From assembly GCA_030147845.1 (NCBI GenBank), contig JASBUN010000041.1, forward strand, positions 1 through 34,629: a stretch of DNA of 34,629 nt, read 5' to 3'. The translations under genes were made by a program, and so were the position numbers. Positions within the stretch are counted from its first letter, which is position 1, and every line of letters starts with the position of its first letter. Origin of the DNA: Gammaproteobacteria bacterium. GTDB lineage: Bacteria > Pseudomonadota > Gammaproteobacteria > JASBUN01. The notes beneath the pieces were generated by a model, which was not told the DNA's origin, searched no databases, and was given only the letters and a program-made list of their open reading frames with translations. This document shows, in pieces, positions 1 to 8,816 of the stretch.

Positions 1-184
1 CAAGCTGTTACATCCGCACGAACACGAGCAGCCGTTTACCCGCAGCCTCAGTGGCATTCAAATCCCCGCCGGCATACACGTGGTATTCGTCGAGGCGCAC
101 GATAAGGTGCATGGTTGGAGTAAGGACCGGGTGCGTGTCGACCTGAGTCGCGCCAGCGGTCCGCGTTACCAACTGCGGCACTGA
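1..184 (+). CDS. C-terminal fragment of an unidentified protein (partial)
   Basis: A reading frame is open from base 2 and ends at a TGA at 182-184, giving the last 60 residues of a protein whose start lies outside the window. It contains HPHEHEQPF near the start, then a stretch rich in beta-branched residues with AHDKVHGW. This could be a small beta-sandwich or metal-binding tail, but I do not recognise the family. The frame is preferred over the minus-strand frame here because it looks like folded protein and ends just before the repeat array at 202. No signal or membrane segment is visible in this part. Confidence 0.5.
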   Translation, partial: KLLHPHEHEQPFTRSLSGIQIPAGIHVVFVEAHDKVHGWSKDRVRVDLSRASGPRYQLRH

Positions 185-201
185 CACCGGCGGTGGTAAA
201 C

Positions 202-665
202 GGCGCCGATCAAGCAAAGAAAATACCGGCTTTATGCGTTTTCGACCATGCCTCGGTCTCAGTCATGACATAAGCCGACCTGATTTATCTTGGCGCGCTT
301 TGCGCCTCTGCGAGAATCATTCGTTAACCTTTCATAAATCCCATCTCTCGCCAAGACGCCGAGCACGCAAAGAAAACCCAGGTTTTATGCGTTTTCAGCG
401 TTGCATGAATGGACCAAAGCGGACTGACGCATGACGGAAGCCGTGCCTCACGCAAGGTCCCGATCTGCGACGATCAATTCACCTTGGCGCGCTTTGCGCC
501 TTTGCGAGAATCATGCGGGTTGGCTTGGGTTTTGAATCGCTCGCCAAGACGCGAAGCTCGCAGAGAAAACACAGGATTTACGCGCTTTCATTCATGCCTC
601 ACTCACAGTCACGACATGAGACGACGCAATTCACCCTGGCGGGCTTTGCGGCTCTGCGAGAATAA
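202..665. repeat. Three tandem MITE-like repeat units with inverted ends
   Basis: Three imperfect copies lie head to tail at about 203-322, 345-514 and 541-664. Each starts with a motif like CTCGCCAAGACGCCGAG followed by GCAAAGAAAA, and ends with its approximate inverse, CTTGGCGCGCTTTGCGCC then T(T/C)TGCGAGAAT. The left end of copy 1 is degraded. The ends resemble the short CGCAAAG-rich intergenic repeats seen in many environmental proteobacteria. The short open frames inside are by-products of the repeat and were not called. No transposase is nearby, so any mobility would have to be supplied in trans. Confidence 0.7.
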
Positions 666-680
666 TTTGGCTTAGCGTAA

Positions 681-742
681 GCTTGCACGAACGCTGTGTG
701 AGCACAGTAATCTCTCCGGGTATCCGCACACTCTGTGCAAGC
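681..742 (-). terminator. Possible weak terminator structure downstream of folE2
   Basis: GCTTGCAC at 681-688 pairs with GTGCAAGC at 735-742. A small hairpin (CTGTG, TGAG, CACAG) at 694-707 lies inside. It sits just past the folE2 stop codon, but there is no T-tract, so a role in ending transcription is only a guess. Confidence 0.25.
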
Positions 743-753
743 GCCGAAAAATA

Positions 754-1575
754 CTACTGTGTGACTTCCTTGTCGCGCTCAATCATGGCGTAGGCCGAAT
801 GATTGTGGATGGATTCAAAATTTTCTGATTCCACCACGTAGGCGGCTATGCGTTCGTCCGCATTCAGTCGCACGGCGACGTCGCGCACCATGTCTTCGAC
901 AAACTTCGGATTATCATAGGCGCGTTCGGTTACGTGTTTCTCGTCTGGGCGTTTTAGCAGCCCGTACAGTTCGCAGGACGCTTCCTTTTCTACCAGATCA
1001 ATGATCTCTTCGATCCAGACGAAGCCGCGCGTGCGCACGTTGACGGTTACGTGAGAGCGTTGGTTATGGGCGCCATAGTCGGAAATTTTCTTCGAGCATG
1101 GACACAGGCTGGTCACCGGCACCACGACTTTGATCATCATTTTCGGTTCGCCGTTGGCGATCTCGCCGATCAAAGTGACGTCGTAGTCGAGCAGACTCTG
1201 GACGCCGGAAACGGGCGCTGATTTGTTCACGAAATACGGGAACGCCATTTCGATGTGCCCGGACTGCGCTTCCAGCCGCTCGGTCATTTCACCGAGCATT
1301 TCCTTAAATGAGTCGACCGAAATCTCTCGTTCATGCAAATTCAATATTTCGACGAAGCGCGACATGTGCGTACCCTTGAAATTATGGGGCAGATTGACGT
1401 ACATGTTGAATCGCGCCACGGTATTCTGTTCGCCGGCCGAGCGGTCGCGTACGCGCACCGGATGGCGGATATCCTTTATCCCTACTTTGTTAATGGCAAT
1501 ACGCCGCGTGTCGGCACTGTTTTGCACGTCCGCGATCTGCGCTTCGGCCGTTTTCAAATGACGTGTCTGGGTCAT
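754..1575 (-). CDS. folE2: GTP cyclohydrolase FolE2 (type IB)
   Basis: This enzyme converts GTP to 7,8-dihydroneopterin triphosphate, the entry step to tetrahydrofolate and, in bacteria that make it, queuosine. The 273-residue product carries the FolE2 active-site segment [20 protein letters not shown], with the catalytic Cys at about 158 and His at about 170, and a conserved C-terminal region with [10 protein letters not shown]. The ATG at 1575 is chosen because AGAGGAA lies just upstream and the protein then matches the family length. A longer frame reaching 1740 adds a basic, low-complexity N-terminus unlike the family. The gene lies about 200 bp downstream of dxs on the same strand and may be co-transcribed or have its own promoter. 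FolE2 enzymes are less dependent on zinc than FolE and are often induced in zinc shortage; no Zur site was recognised. Confidence 0.93.
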   Translation of the reverse strand: MTQTRHLKTAEAQIADVQNSADTRRIAINKVGIKDIRHPVRVRDRSAGEQNTVARFNMYVNLPHNFKGTHMSRFVEILNLHEREISVDSFKEMLGEMTERLEAQSGHIEMAFPYFVNKSAPVSGVQSLLDYDVTLIGEIANGEPKMMIKVVVPVTSLCPCSKKISDYGAHNQRSHVTVNVRTRGFVWIEEIIDLVEKEASCELYGLLKRPDEKHVTERAYDNPKFVEDMVRDVAVRLNADERIAAYVVESENFESIHNHSAYAMIERDKEVTQ

Positions 1576-1782
1576 GCGATTCAATTCCTCTGGTGGTCCT
1601 ATGCGGACCCTGGCTCGGCCACTACGCCCACGATCGCGCAGCAATTTCACTTCGGCGCCAGCAGATTGCCACTGCCACCTGGAGTGTTTCGCCGCCCTGT
1701 TGCGCAGCGGAGCACGCGCAACCGCAGGACGGCCCTCCATTCTACCCGCTCCCGGCGTCCTTGGGAATACTTGACTGCTTTA

Positions 1783-3675
1783 CTATGAAATAGCCTGGGT
1801 GCGAGGGGTGTGGTGGCCCTCGCCGCGATGTGCGCGCACGGCACCGGCAATACCGCCGGCGTCGAGTCGGCAGAGGCTGAGCAACTCGCCGCGCTCGCCG
1901 TGTTCCACAAACGTGTCCGGCAGACCCAGATGGAGCAGGGCGACGCCGGCCTCGTGGCTGCTGAGCAGCTCGGCTACGGCACTGCCGGCGCCGCCGGCAA
2001 CGGCATTTTCCTCGATCGTCACCAGCAATTCATGCTGATCGGCCATCTGCAGTACGAGTGCTTCGTCGAGTGGTTTGACGAAACGCATATTGACCACGGT
2101 GGCGTCGAGTTCGAGCGCCGCTTGTTCGGCGGCTGCCACCACGCTGCCGAATGCCAGCAGTGCGATCTTCTTGCCACTGCGACGCAGCTCGGCCTTACCG
2201 ATTTCCAACGCTTCAAGGGTTTCCGGTATGGCGACGCCGGGGCCGCGCCCGCGTGGGTAGCGCACCGCCGCCGGCCCGTCACAGCGAATACCGGTTTCCA
2301 GCATGCGCCGGCACTCGGCCTCATCGGCGGGCGCCATGACCACCATGTTGGGGACACAGCGCAAATAGGATAGATCGAAGGCGCCGGTATGCGTGGCGCC
2401 GTCCGGGCCGACCAAGCCGGCGCGATCGATGGCGAATAAGACCGGTAAATTTTGCAATGCCACGTCGTGGATGAGTTGATCATACGCACGCTGTAAAAAG
2501 GTCGAGTAGATGGCGACCACCGGCTTGAGACCGTCACAGGCCATGCCTGCGGCCAAGGTCACGGCGTGTTGCTCGGCGATGCCGACATCGAAAAAGCGTT
2601 GCGGAAATTGTTCGGAAAAAGCCACTAGCCCCGAGCCCTCGCGCATGGCAGGCGTGATCGCGGTTACACTCTCATCCTCACGGGCGTGGTCACAAAGCCA
2701 CTGACTGAATACCTGTGTGTAGGTCGGCGGCGACGGTGGCGGCGCTTGAGGCCCGGCTTCAACGTCAAATTTAGATACGCCATGCATGGCGCAGGGGTTG
2801 TTCTCGGCCGGCGCGTAGCCGCGGCCTTTGTGCGTGACGACGTGCAGAAACTGGGGGCCCGCCAGTGTGCGGATATTGTTCAGCGTACGCACCAGCCCCG
2901 GCAGGTCATGGCCGTCGATTGGCCCGATATAGTTGAAGCCAAGTTCTTCGAACAGCGTGCCTGGAACGACCATGCCCTTCATGTGCTCTTCGGCGCGCCG
3001 GGCCAGTTCGCGCATGGCGGGCAAGCCGCTCAGGACCCGTTTGCCGCCTTCGCGGACGCTGGAATAGAACTTGCCGGAGAGCAATTTGCCAAGGTATTTC
3101 GACATGCCGCCGACATTCTCGGAAATCGACATTTCGTTATCATTGAGCACCACCAGCAAAGAGGCGCTCATGTCGCCGGCATGATTGAGTGCTTCGAATG
3201 CCATACCGGCGCTCATTGCGCCGTCGCCAATCACGGCGACTACTTTGCGATCGTTGCCCTGCAACTGAGCCGCGACCGCCATACCGAGCGCGGCGCTGAT
3301 AGAAGTGCTGGAGTGTCCGACGCCAAAGGTATCGTATGGACTTTCGCTGCGGCGTGGAAATCCGGCGATGCCATCGCGCTGGCGCAGGGTGTGCATGTAT
3401 TTGCGCCGGCCAGTGAGAATTTTATGCGGATAACTCTGATGGCCGACGTCCCACACCAGCCGATCATACGGCGTGGCGTATACGTAGTGCAGGGCAACCG
3501 CCAGTTCCACCGCGCCGAGATTGGCCGCCAAGTGCCCACCGGTCGCCGCTACGGAGCGGATCATGAAATCGCGCAACTGGTCGGCCAACTCCGGTAACTG
3601 CGATCGCGCCAGTCGACGTAAGTCCTCGGGGCCGTCGATGGTCTCGAGTAGTGGATAAGAGTGTGAGGGCGTCAT
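1783..3675 (-). CDS. dxs: 1-deoxy-D-xylulose-5-phosphate synthase
   Basis: Dxs condenses pyruvate and glyceraldehyde 3-phosphate to DXP, the first step of the MEP isoprenoid pathway and a precursor for thiamine and pyridoxal. The 630-residue length is typical. Visible family features are the N-terminal [17 protein letters not shown], the thiamine-diphosphate motif [18 protein letters not shown], the [13 protein letters not shown] segment with the catalytic Glu, and [18 protein letters not shown]. The ATG at 3675 has no strong Shine-Dalgarno sequence upstream but gives the expected N-terminus ([15 protein letters not shown]). It follows ispA by 85 bp on the same strand, completing the classic gammaproteobacterial xseB-ispA-dxs order. 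Confidence 0.97.
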   Translation of the reverse strand: MTPSHSYPLLETIDGPEDLRRLARSQLPELADQLRDFMIRSVAATGGHLAANLGAVELAVALHYVYATPYDRLVWDVGHQSYPHKILTGRRKYMHTLRQRDGIAGFPRRSESPYDTFGVGHSSTSISAALGMAVAAQLQGNDRKVVAVIGDGAMSAGMAFEALNHAGDMSASLLVVLNDNEMSISENVGGMSKYLGKLLSGKFYSSVREGGKRVLSGLPAMRELARRAEEHMKGMVVPGTLFEELGFNYIGPIDGHDLPGLVRTLNNIRTLAGPQFLHVVTHKGRGYAPAENNPCAMHGVSKFDVEAGPQAPPPSPPTYTQVFSQWLCDHAREDESVTAITPAMREGSGLVAFSEQFPQRFFDVGIAEQHAVTLAAGMACDGLKPVVAIYSTFLQRAYDQLIHDVALQNLPVLFAIDRAGLVGPDGATHTGAFDLSYLRCVPNMVVMAPADEAECRRMLETGIRCDGPAAVRYPRGRGPGVAIPETLEALEIGKAELRRSGKKIALLAFGSVVAAAEQAALELDATVVNMRFVKPLDEALVLQMADQHELLVTIEENAVAGGAGSAVAELLSSHEAGVALLHLGLPDTFVEHGERGELLSLCRLDAGGIAGAVRAHRGEGHHTPRTQAIS

Positions 3676-3760
3676 GGAACGTCAGCGTATCGCGGTCGAT
3701 TCGTCATTATCGAGTGCACAAGCGTCAACTTCAAGGCTTGTACTGCGTGTCGATGCTGAT

Positions 3761-4663
3761 TTATCGAATTCGGTCAATGATATAGTGCGAAATCGCGCGC
3801 AGCGTGTCGGCCCGCTCACCGAATGACTCGATCGCATGGACGGCTTCATCATGTAACTCGCGCGCGCGCCGTTTTGCGCCTTGCATGCCAAGTAGGGCGG
3901 GATAGGTTGGTTTACCCAAGGCTATATCGGCGCCGCTGGTCTTGCCAATGGTTTGCGTGTCGCCTTCGACATCGAGGATGTCATCACGTATCTGGAACGC
4001 CAGGCCGACGCACTTGCCATAGTGATCGAGCTGTTCGAGTCGGGCGGCGCTGATGCCCGGGTCGCTGAGTGCGCTCAACAAGACGCTGGCGCGGATCAGT
4101 GCGCCGGTCTTGTGGATGTGCATGTCTTCCAGTTCGGCGACGTCCAGCACGCGGCCCACCGAGGCCAAATCGATGGCTTGTCCGCCGGCCATGCCTCTCG
4201 ACCCACAGGCCAGCGCCAGCGCCTCGATCATGCGCAAACGTATGCCTGCCTCGACCGTGATGGCGGGATCATGGGCGAGGATATAAAACGACAGCGCCTG
4301 TAACGCATCGCCGGCCAGAATAGCCGTGGCTTCGTCGAAGGCGCGATGGCAGGTGGGTTTACCGCGGCGCAAATCGTCGTCGTCCATCGCCGGTAGATCG
4401 TCGTGAATGAGCGAGTATGCGTGGATCAGTTCGATGGCGCAGGCAATGCCGTCGAGCTTACGGCGCTCCACGGCGAGAGTGTCACCAGTGGCGTAAACCA
4501 GCGCCGGACGTAAACGTTTGCCGCCACTCAGGCCGGCGTAGCGCATGGCTGCGTGCAGTCGGCGGGGGTGGGTTTCTGCGCCTGGCAACCAATGCGCCAT
4601 AGCCTCGTCGACGCGTTTCTGATATTGCGTCAAATGCCGTTCGGTCGACTCGACGTCAGTCAT
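3761..4663 (-). CDS. ispA: Farnesyl diphosphate synthase
   Basis: This short-chain prenyl transferase adds isopentenyl diphosphate to make farnesyl diphosphate, the C15 precursor of quinones, undecaprenol and hopanoids. The first Asp-rich motif is in HAYSLIHDDLPAMDDDDLRRG (about residues 81-101) and the second is DDILDVEGD in the C-terminal half. GGKRLRPAL near residue 48 binds the diphosphate. The start at 4663 is preferred over an upstream in-frame start at 4693: it gives the usual 300-residue protein and overlaps the end of xseB by 8 nt (ATGACTGA), which suggests translational coupling. Product length specificity cannot be proved from sequence; geranyl diphosphate synthase activity is an alternative. 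Confidence 0.95.
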   Translation of the reverse strand: MTDVESTERHLTQYQKRVDEAMAHWLPGAETHPRRLHAAMRYAGLSGGKRLRPALVYATGDTLAVERRKLDGIACAIELIHAYSLIHDDLPAMDDDDLRRGKPTCHRAFDEATAILAGDALQALSFYILAHDPAITVEAGIRLRMIEALALACGSRGMAGGQAIDLASVGRVLDVAELEDMHIHKTGALIRASVLLSALSDPGISAARLEQLDHYGKCVGLAFQIRDDILDVEGDTQTIGKTSGADIALGKPTYPALLGMQGAKRRARELHDEAVHAIESFGERADTLRAISHYIIDRIR

Positions 4664-4895
4664 CGTGTTTAAAGTCTTCAAGCTGCGCTGCACCGCTTTG
4701 CTCGAGTAGGATTTGGACCTTTTGCTCAGCCTCTTTGAGCGCTTGTTGGCAGGCGCGTGTGAGGGTGACGCCGCGCTCGAATTGTTTCAGCGATTCCTCC
4801 AGCGGCAGGTCGCCTTGTTCCATGTTGGCGACCAATTGCTCAAGTTCGGCCAGAGCGGTTTCAAATTGAAATGCGGATTGTTTGCGCGTGGGCAC
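4656..4895 (-). CDS. xseB: Exodeoxyribonuclease VII small subunit
   Basis: XseB is the small, helical subunit of exonuclease VII, which degrades single-stranded DNA with the large subunit XseA (not in the window). The 79-residue product has the family pattern: FETALAELEQLVANMEQG, then LPLEESLKQFERGVTL and a terminal helical stretch. The start is a GTG at 4893-4895 with only a weak GGAA upstream. The 3' end overlaps the ispA start by 8 nt. A decayed second copy of its 5' half lies beyond katG at about 7975-8075, showing that this gene edge was duplicated. Confidence 0.93.
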   Translation of the reverse strand: MPTRKQSAFQFETALAELEQLVANMEQGDLPLEESLKQFERGVTLTRACQQALKEAEQKVQILLEQSGAAQLEDFKHDD

Positions 4896-5004
4896 GATTG
4901 CGGTTCCGGTTAATGCCGGCTAAACGTTAGTTTGGCCGCGATGTTAGGGTCAATTCCGGTGTTCGATCAGACACTTGCGCAGGCCTCTCGAATTTTGGCC
5001 GTGG

Positions 5005-5033
5005 TTGACAGGTAGCGGGGCTTGAGATAGCCT
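5005..5033 (+). promoter_or_regulatory. Sigma-70-like promoter, left copy
   Basis: TTGACA at 5005-5010 and TAGCCT at 5028-5033 are separated by 17 bases, the optimal spacing. The -35 is perfect. The -10 is weaker than in the right copy (TAGTTT). The predicted start falls at about 5040, the first base of the palindrome. It points towards the rubrerythrin remnant and, beyond it, katG. Confidence 0.55.
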
Positions 5034-5039
5034 ACTCAG

Positions 5040-5066
5040 CACAATTTAGACACAGTCTAAATTGTG
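5040..5066. promoter_or_regulatory. Palindrome at the predicted transcription start, left copy
   Basis: Two perfect 12-base arms, CACAATTTAGAC and its complement, flank a 3-base spacer. The position just after the -10 fits a repressor operator or a hairpin at the very 5' end of the mRNA. Compared with the right copy, one base pair of the stem is changed in both arms (A:T here, G:C there), so the symmetry has been kept. Confidence 0.6.
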
Positions 5067-5135
5067 GGACTGCCGTTAGATTGCGAGCCAATTGTACCGC
5101 CGCTTGATTTTAACCACTAGCCGAAGGATTAAAAC

Positions 5136-5265
5136 ATGGATCGCAAAGGCAGCAAAGCCGCCGACAATCTAGAATGCGGCGTTCGTCGTTGAATCGCCGC
5201 AATTTGGAGTTAGCGACCCAGACTGGCGTCGAAACGTACAACAGCGGCGCGTAGCCGGGTAACGC
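5136..5265 (+). pseudogene. Decayed 5' remnant of a rubrerythrin gene
   Basis: After an AAGGA ribosome site the frame reads MDRKGSKAADNL, matching [12 protein letters not shown] of the intact rubrerythrin at 8316. A one-base insertion after about codon 12 then shifts the frame and a TGA ends it at 5190-5192. An approximately 11-base deletion follows, then weaker similarity (for example CGCAATTTGG against CGCTATTTGT) to about 5265. It cannot make a functional di-iron protein because it keeps only the first ligand helix, in broken form. Its promoter region is better preserved than the coding part. Confidence 0.8.
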
Positions 5266-5270
5266 CAAGC

Positions 5271-5313
5271 GAGGTGATAGCGTGACGCTATCACCTCAAT
5301 TTAAACAATAAAT
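5271..5313 (+). promoter_or_regulatory. Perfect hairpin / OxyR-like dyad upstream of katG
   Basis: GAGGTGATAGCGT at 5271-5283 and its exact complement at 5285-5297 form a perfect inverted repeat around one central base. Its core is ATAG-N7-CTAT (5277-5291), the geometry of an OxyR half site. Seven bases later an AT-rich dyad (ATTTA, 5 bases, TAAAT; 5299-5313) occupies the place of the second OxyR half site, though its sequence is poor. A possible -10 (TAATTT, 5337-5342) stands 23 bases further on, with no good -35, as in activator-dependent promoters. The alternative is a Rho-independent terminator, but the following T-run has only three T. Confidence 0.4.
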
Positions 5314-5406
5314 TTCCACCGGTGAGCTGGTTGCCGTAATTTGGTCCGAGGTGATCGTGTCGACGTGCAGCGACGCCTGTTTCATCCGCCACACGGAGAC
5401 CGGCTC

Positions 5407-5514
5407 ATGAACAACGCAAGCACAACCTCGACCAGCGATGCCGGCATTGGGCCAACCGTTCATGACGCCGCTGGCGCGGTACCCGACGCCATCGGTAAGC
5501 CCGAGTTTAGATAG
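5407..5514 (+). CDS. Small ORF of 35 residues, possible remnant
   Basis: ATG at 5407, preceded by GGAGA, opens a 35-codon frame ending in TAG at 5512-5514. The product begins MNNASTTSTSD and contains VHDAAGAVPDAIGK, faintly like the N-terminus of short stress-associated helical proteins of the ElaB/DUF883 type. This is too short and too weak to assign. It lies inside the katG leader if the promoter proposed near 5337 is real, so it could be an upstream ORF, a truncated gene or nothing. Confidence 0.2.
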   Translation: MNNASTTSTSDAGIGPTVHDAAGAVPDAIGKPEFR

Positions 5515-5573
5515 TGTTACTCGGATTTCAACGCGGACCGACTCCGTCGATCCCCACGACCAAAGGTAGGTAA

Positions 5574-7757
<2,184 letters not shown>

Positions 7758-7974
7758 TCACGGGGCATCGTTTTTGAAGGTCTCCTGCGCTGCAACCTCG
7801 GCCTGGCACCGTGTCATCCAAGGCCCGGTCGAGGGCGCGCCGTTCGGCTTGTTCGGTGGTTGAGCGGTCGGCACAGGATCAAGCTGCTTTGCCGTCACCG
7901 GCAAGCACACCGAAAGGTTCGCCCGCCGGTCGACTGCATGCCGACCCGACGTGCGATCGCCGTCAGAATCTGCG
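7758..7974. other. Non-coding stretch downstream of katG
   Basis: Several overlapping open frames run through this stretch, but none has a ribosome site or a recognisable product. I see no clear terminator for katG. TCAAGCTGC at about 7880 repeats a string at the 3' end of xseB and may mark the far edge of the xseB remnant, but the match is too short to rely on. Confidence 0.4.
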
Positions 7975-8075
7975 CGTTGCCGGCGTCAGGCGGCCTTGTT
8001 CCGCGTTGGGATGCGTCGCTCAAGTTTGGCCGGCATGGCCTCGAGTTAAAACCGAGCATGCTGACATGGAGGCGT
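7975..8075 (-). pseudogene. Decayed 5' half of a second xseB copy
   Basis: Read on the minus strand from 8075, in register with the true xseB, the GTG start has become ACG and codon 10 (CAA) has become TAA. The next residues, LEAMPAKLE, parallel FETALAELE of XseB. Further on, a block like GGAACAAGG with flanking bases matches the coding DNA for MEQGDLPL, after a one-base shift. The 3' half of the gene is not convincingly present. Together with the intact rubrerythrin to its right, this shows the junction between the two genes was duplicated as a unit. Confidence 0.75.
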
Positions 8076-8137
8076 AGTTGCGATTTTGCTGAATGCCGAC
8101 TAAACCTTAGCCTAGCCGCCCGGTTGCGGCCAATTCC

Positions 8138-8155
8138 AGTGTTCGATCAGACACT
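8138..8155. promoter_or_regulatory. Conserved short dyad upstream of the rubrerythrin promoter
   Basis: AGTGT and ACACT flank 8 bases about 30 bases upstream of the -35. The surrounding 19-base block, GTGTTCGATCAGACACTTG, is identical in the left copy (4960-4978), where neighbouring bases have diverged. This is consistent with a protein-binding site, but no regulator can be named. Confidence 0.3.
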
Positions 8156-8184
8156 TGGGTAAGTGTTTCGAGTCTTGGCCGTGG

Positions 8185-8213
8185 TTGACAGGTAGCAGGG
8201 CTTGGGATAGTTT
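8185..8213 (+). promoter_or_regulatory. Sigma-70-like promoter of the rubrerythrin cassette
   Basis: TTGACA at 8185-8190 and TAGTTT at 8208-8213 are spaced by 17 bases. Transcription should start near 8220, giving a leader of about 96 bases before the GTG start of rubrerythrin. The predicted start coincides with the left edge of the palindrome at 8220-8247. Confidence 0.65.
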
Positions 8214-8219
8214 ACCCAG

Positions 8220-8247
8220 CGCAATTTAGACACAAGTCTAAATTGCG
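8220..8247. promoter_or_regulatory. Palindrome at the predicted transcription start, right copy
   Basis: Two perfect 12-base arms, CGCAATTTAGAC and its complement, flank a 4-base spacer. The TTTAGA/TCTAAA core is reminiscent of Fur/PerR-type boxes, which would suit a peroxide-responsive repressor, but that assignment is inference. As RNA it would form a strong hairpin at the 5' end of the transcript and could instead act on mRNA stability. Confidence 0.65.
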
Positions 8248-8315
8248 GGACTCCATACGTTGCGGGTCAATTGTACCGCCTCGTAAATTTTAACGACTAT
8301 CTGGAGGATTGGAAC

Positions 8316-8735
8316 GTGGATCTCAAAGGCAGTAAAACAGAAGATAACCTCAAGGCGGCATTCGCTGGTGAATCGCAGGCCAATCGCCGCTATTTGTACT
8401 TCGCGGCCAAGGCTGACATCGAAGGTTATAACGACGTCGCCGCGGTGTTCCGTTCCACTGCTGAAGGCGAAACCGGCCACGCGCACGGTCATCTGGAGTA
8501 TCTGGAAGCAGTCGGCGATCCGGCTACAGGTCTGCCGATCGGTGGCACTTCCTTGAATCTGAAGGCGGCTATCGCGGGCGAAACCCACGAGTACACCGAT
8601 ATGTATCCGGGTATGGCCAAGTCTGCTCGTGACGAGCGCTTCGACGAAATTGCCGATTGGTTCGAGACGCTAGCCAAGGCCGAGCGTTCGCACGCCAACC
8701 GTTTCCAGAAGGCGCTGGACAGCCTGGGCGACTAA
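8316..8735 (+). CDS. rbr: Rubrerythrin, erythrin type without rubredoxin domain
   Basis: This is a di-iron protein expected to reduce hydrogen peroxide to water in the cytoplasm. The 139-residue product forms one ferritin-like four-helix domain. Likely ligands are E19 ([10 protein letters not shown]), E52 and H55 (EGETGH), E89 and E92 (AGETHEY), and E123 and H126 (AERSHANRF). There is no C-terminal CxxC rubredoxin domain, so electrons must come from another protein, possibly the Fe-S protein encoded next. The GTG at 8316 is chosen because GGAGG lies 8 bases upstream and the decayed copy has ATG at the same place. An earlier in-frame TTG at 8271 has no such support. It is the first gene of the cassette. 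Confidence 0.93.
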   Translation: MDLKGSKTEDNLKAAFAGESQANRRYLYFAAKADIEGYNDVAAVFRSTAEGETGHAHGHLEYLEAVGDPATGLPIGGTSLNLKAAIAGETHEYTDMYPGMAKSARDERFDEIADWFETLAKAERSHANRFQKALDSLGD

Positions 8736-8753
8736 CGGTAAACCACGCGCAAA

Positions 8754-8790
8754 CAGGAGCCGGCTTGTGGTCGGCTCCTGCCTTTTGTTT
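8754..8790 (+). terminator. Intrinsic terminator or attenuator after rubrerythrin
   Basis: CAGGAGCCG at 8754-8762 pairs with CGGCTCCTG at 8772-8780 across a 9-base loop and is followed by CCTTTTGTTT. It lies between rubrerythrin and the Fe-S protein gene, so rubrerythrin is probably made in excess over the downstream genes, which would depend on read-through or on another promoter. Confidence 0.7.
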
Positions 8791-8816
8791 CGATCGTAAT
8801 AACGGAAAGGGCATTC

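Larger units (their letters stand above)
4795..5265. repeat. Left copy of the duplicated xseB/rubrerythrin junction
   Basis: This segment matches 7975-8455 in the same orientation, at an offset of 3180 bases through the promoter region. It covers the 5' half of xseB (intact here), the whole divergent intergenic region and the first third of a rubrerythrin gene (decayed here). The intergenic part around the promoter agrees at roughly four bases in five. One 19-base block (GTGTTCGATCAGACACTTG, from 4960) and the -35 region are identical. Agreement falls off in the two gene remnants. The end points are approximate, judged by eye. Confidence 0.8.
7975..8455. repeat. Right copy of the duplicated xseB/rubrerythrin junction
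   Basis: This is the direct-repeat partner of 4795-5265. Here the rubrerythrin side is intact and the xseB side is decayed, the mirror image of the left copy. The two copies bracket katG and about 0.5 kb of other non-coding DNA. Boundaries are approximate. Confidence 0.8.

Noticed and set aside
1576..1740. N-terminal extension of folE2
   Set aside because: The added 55 residues are basic and low-complexity. The ATG at 1575 has a good ribosome site and fits the family length.
2686..3597. 303-residue open frame antisense to dxs
   Set aside because: A GC-driven shadow of dxs; it has no ribosome site and no recognisable domain.
7811..8162. Overlapping open frames downstream of katG
   Set aside because: The region is better explained as the decayed xseB copy on the opposite strand plus non-coding DNA.
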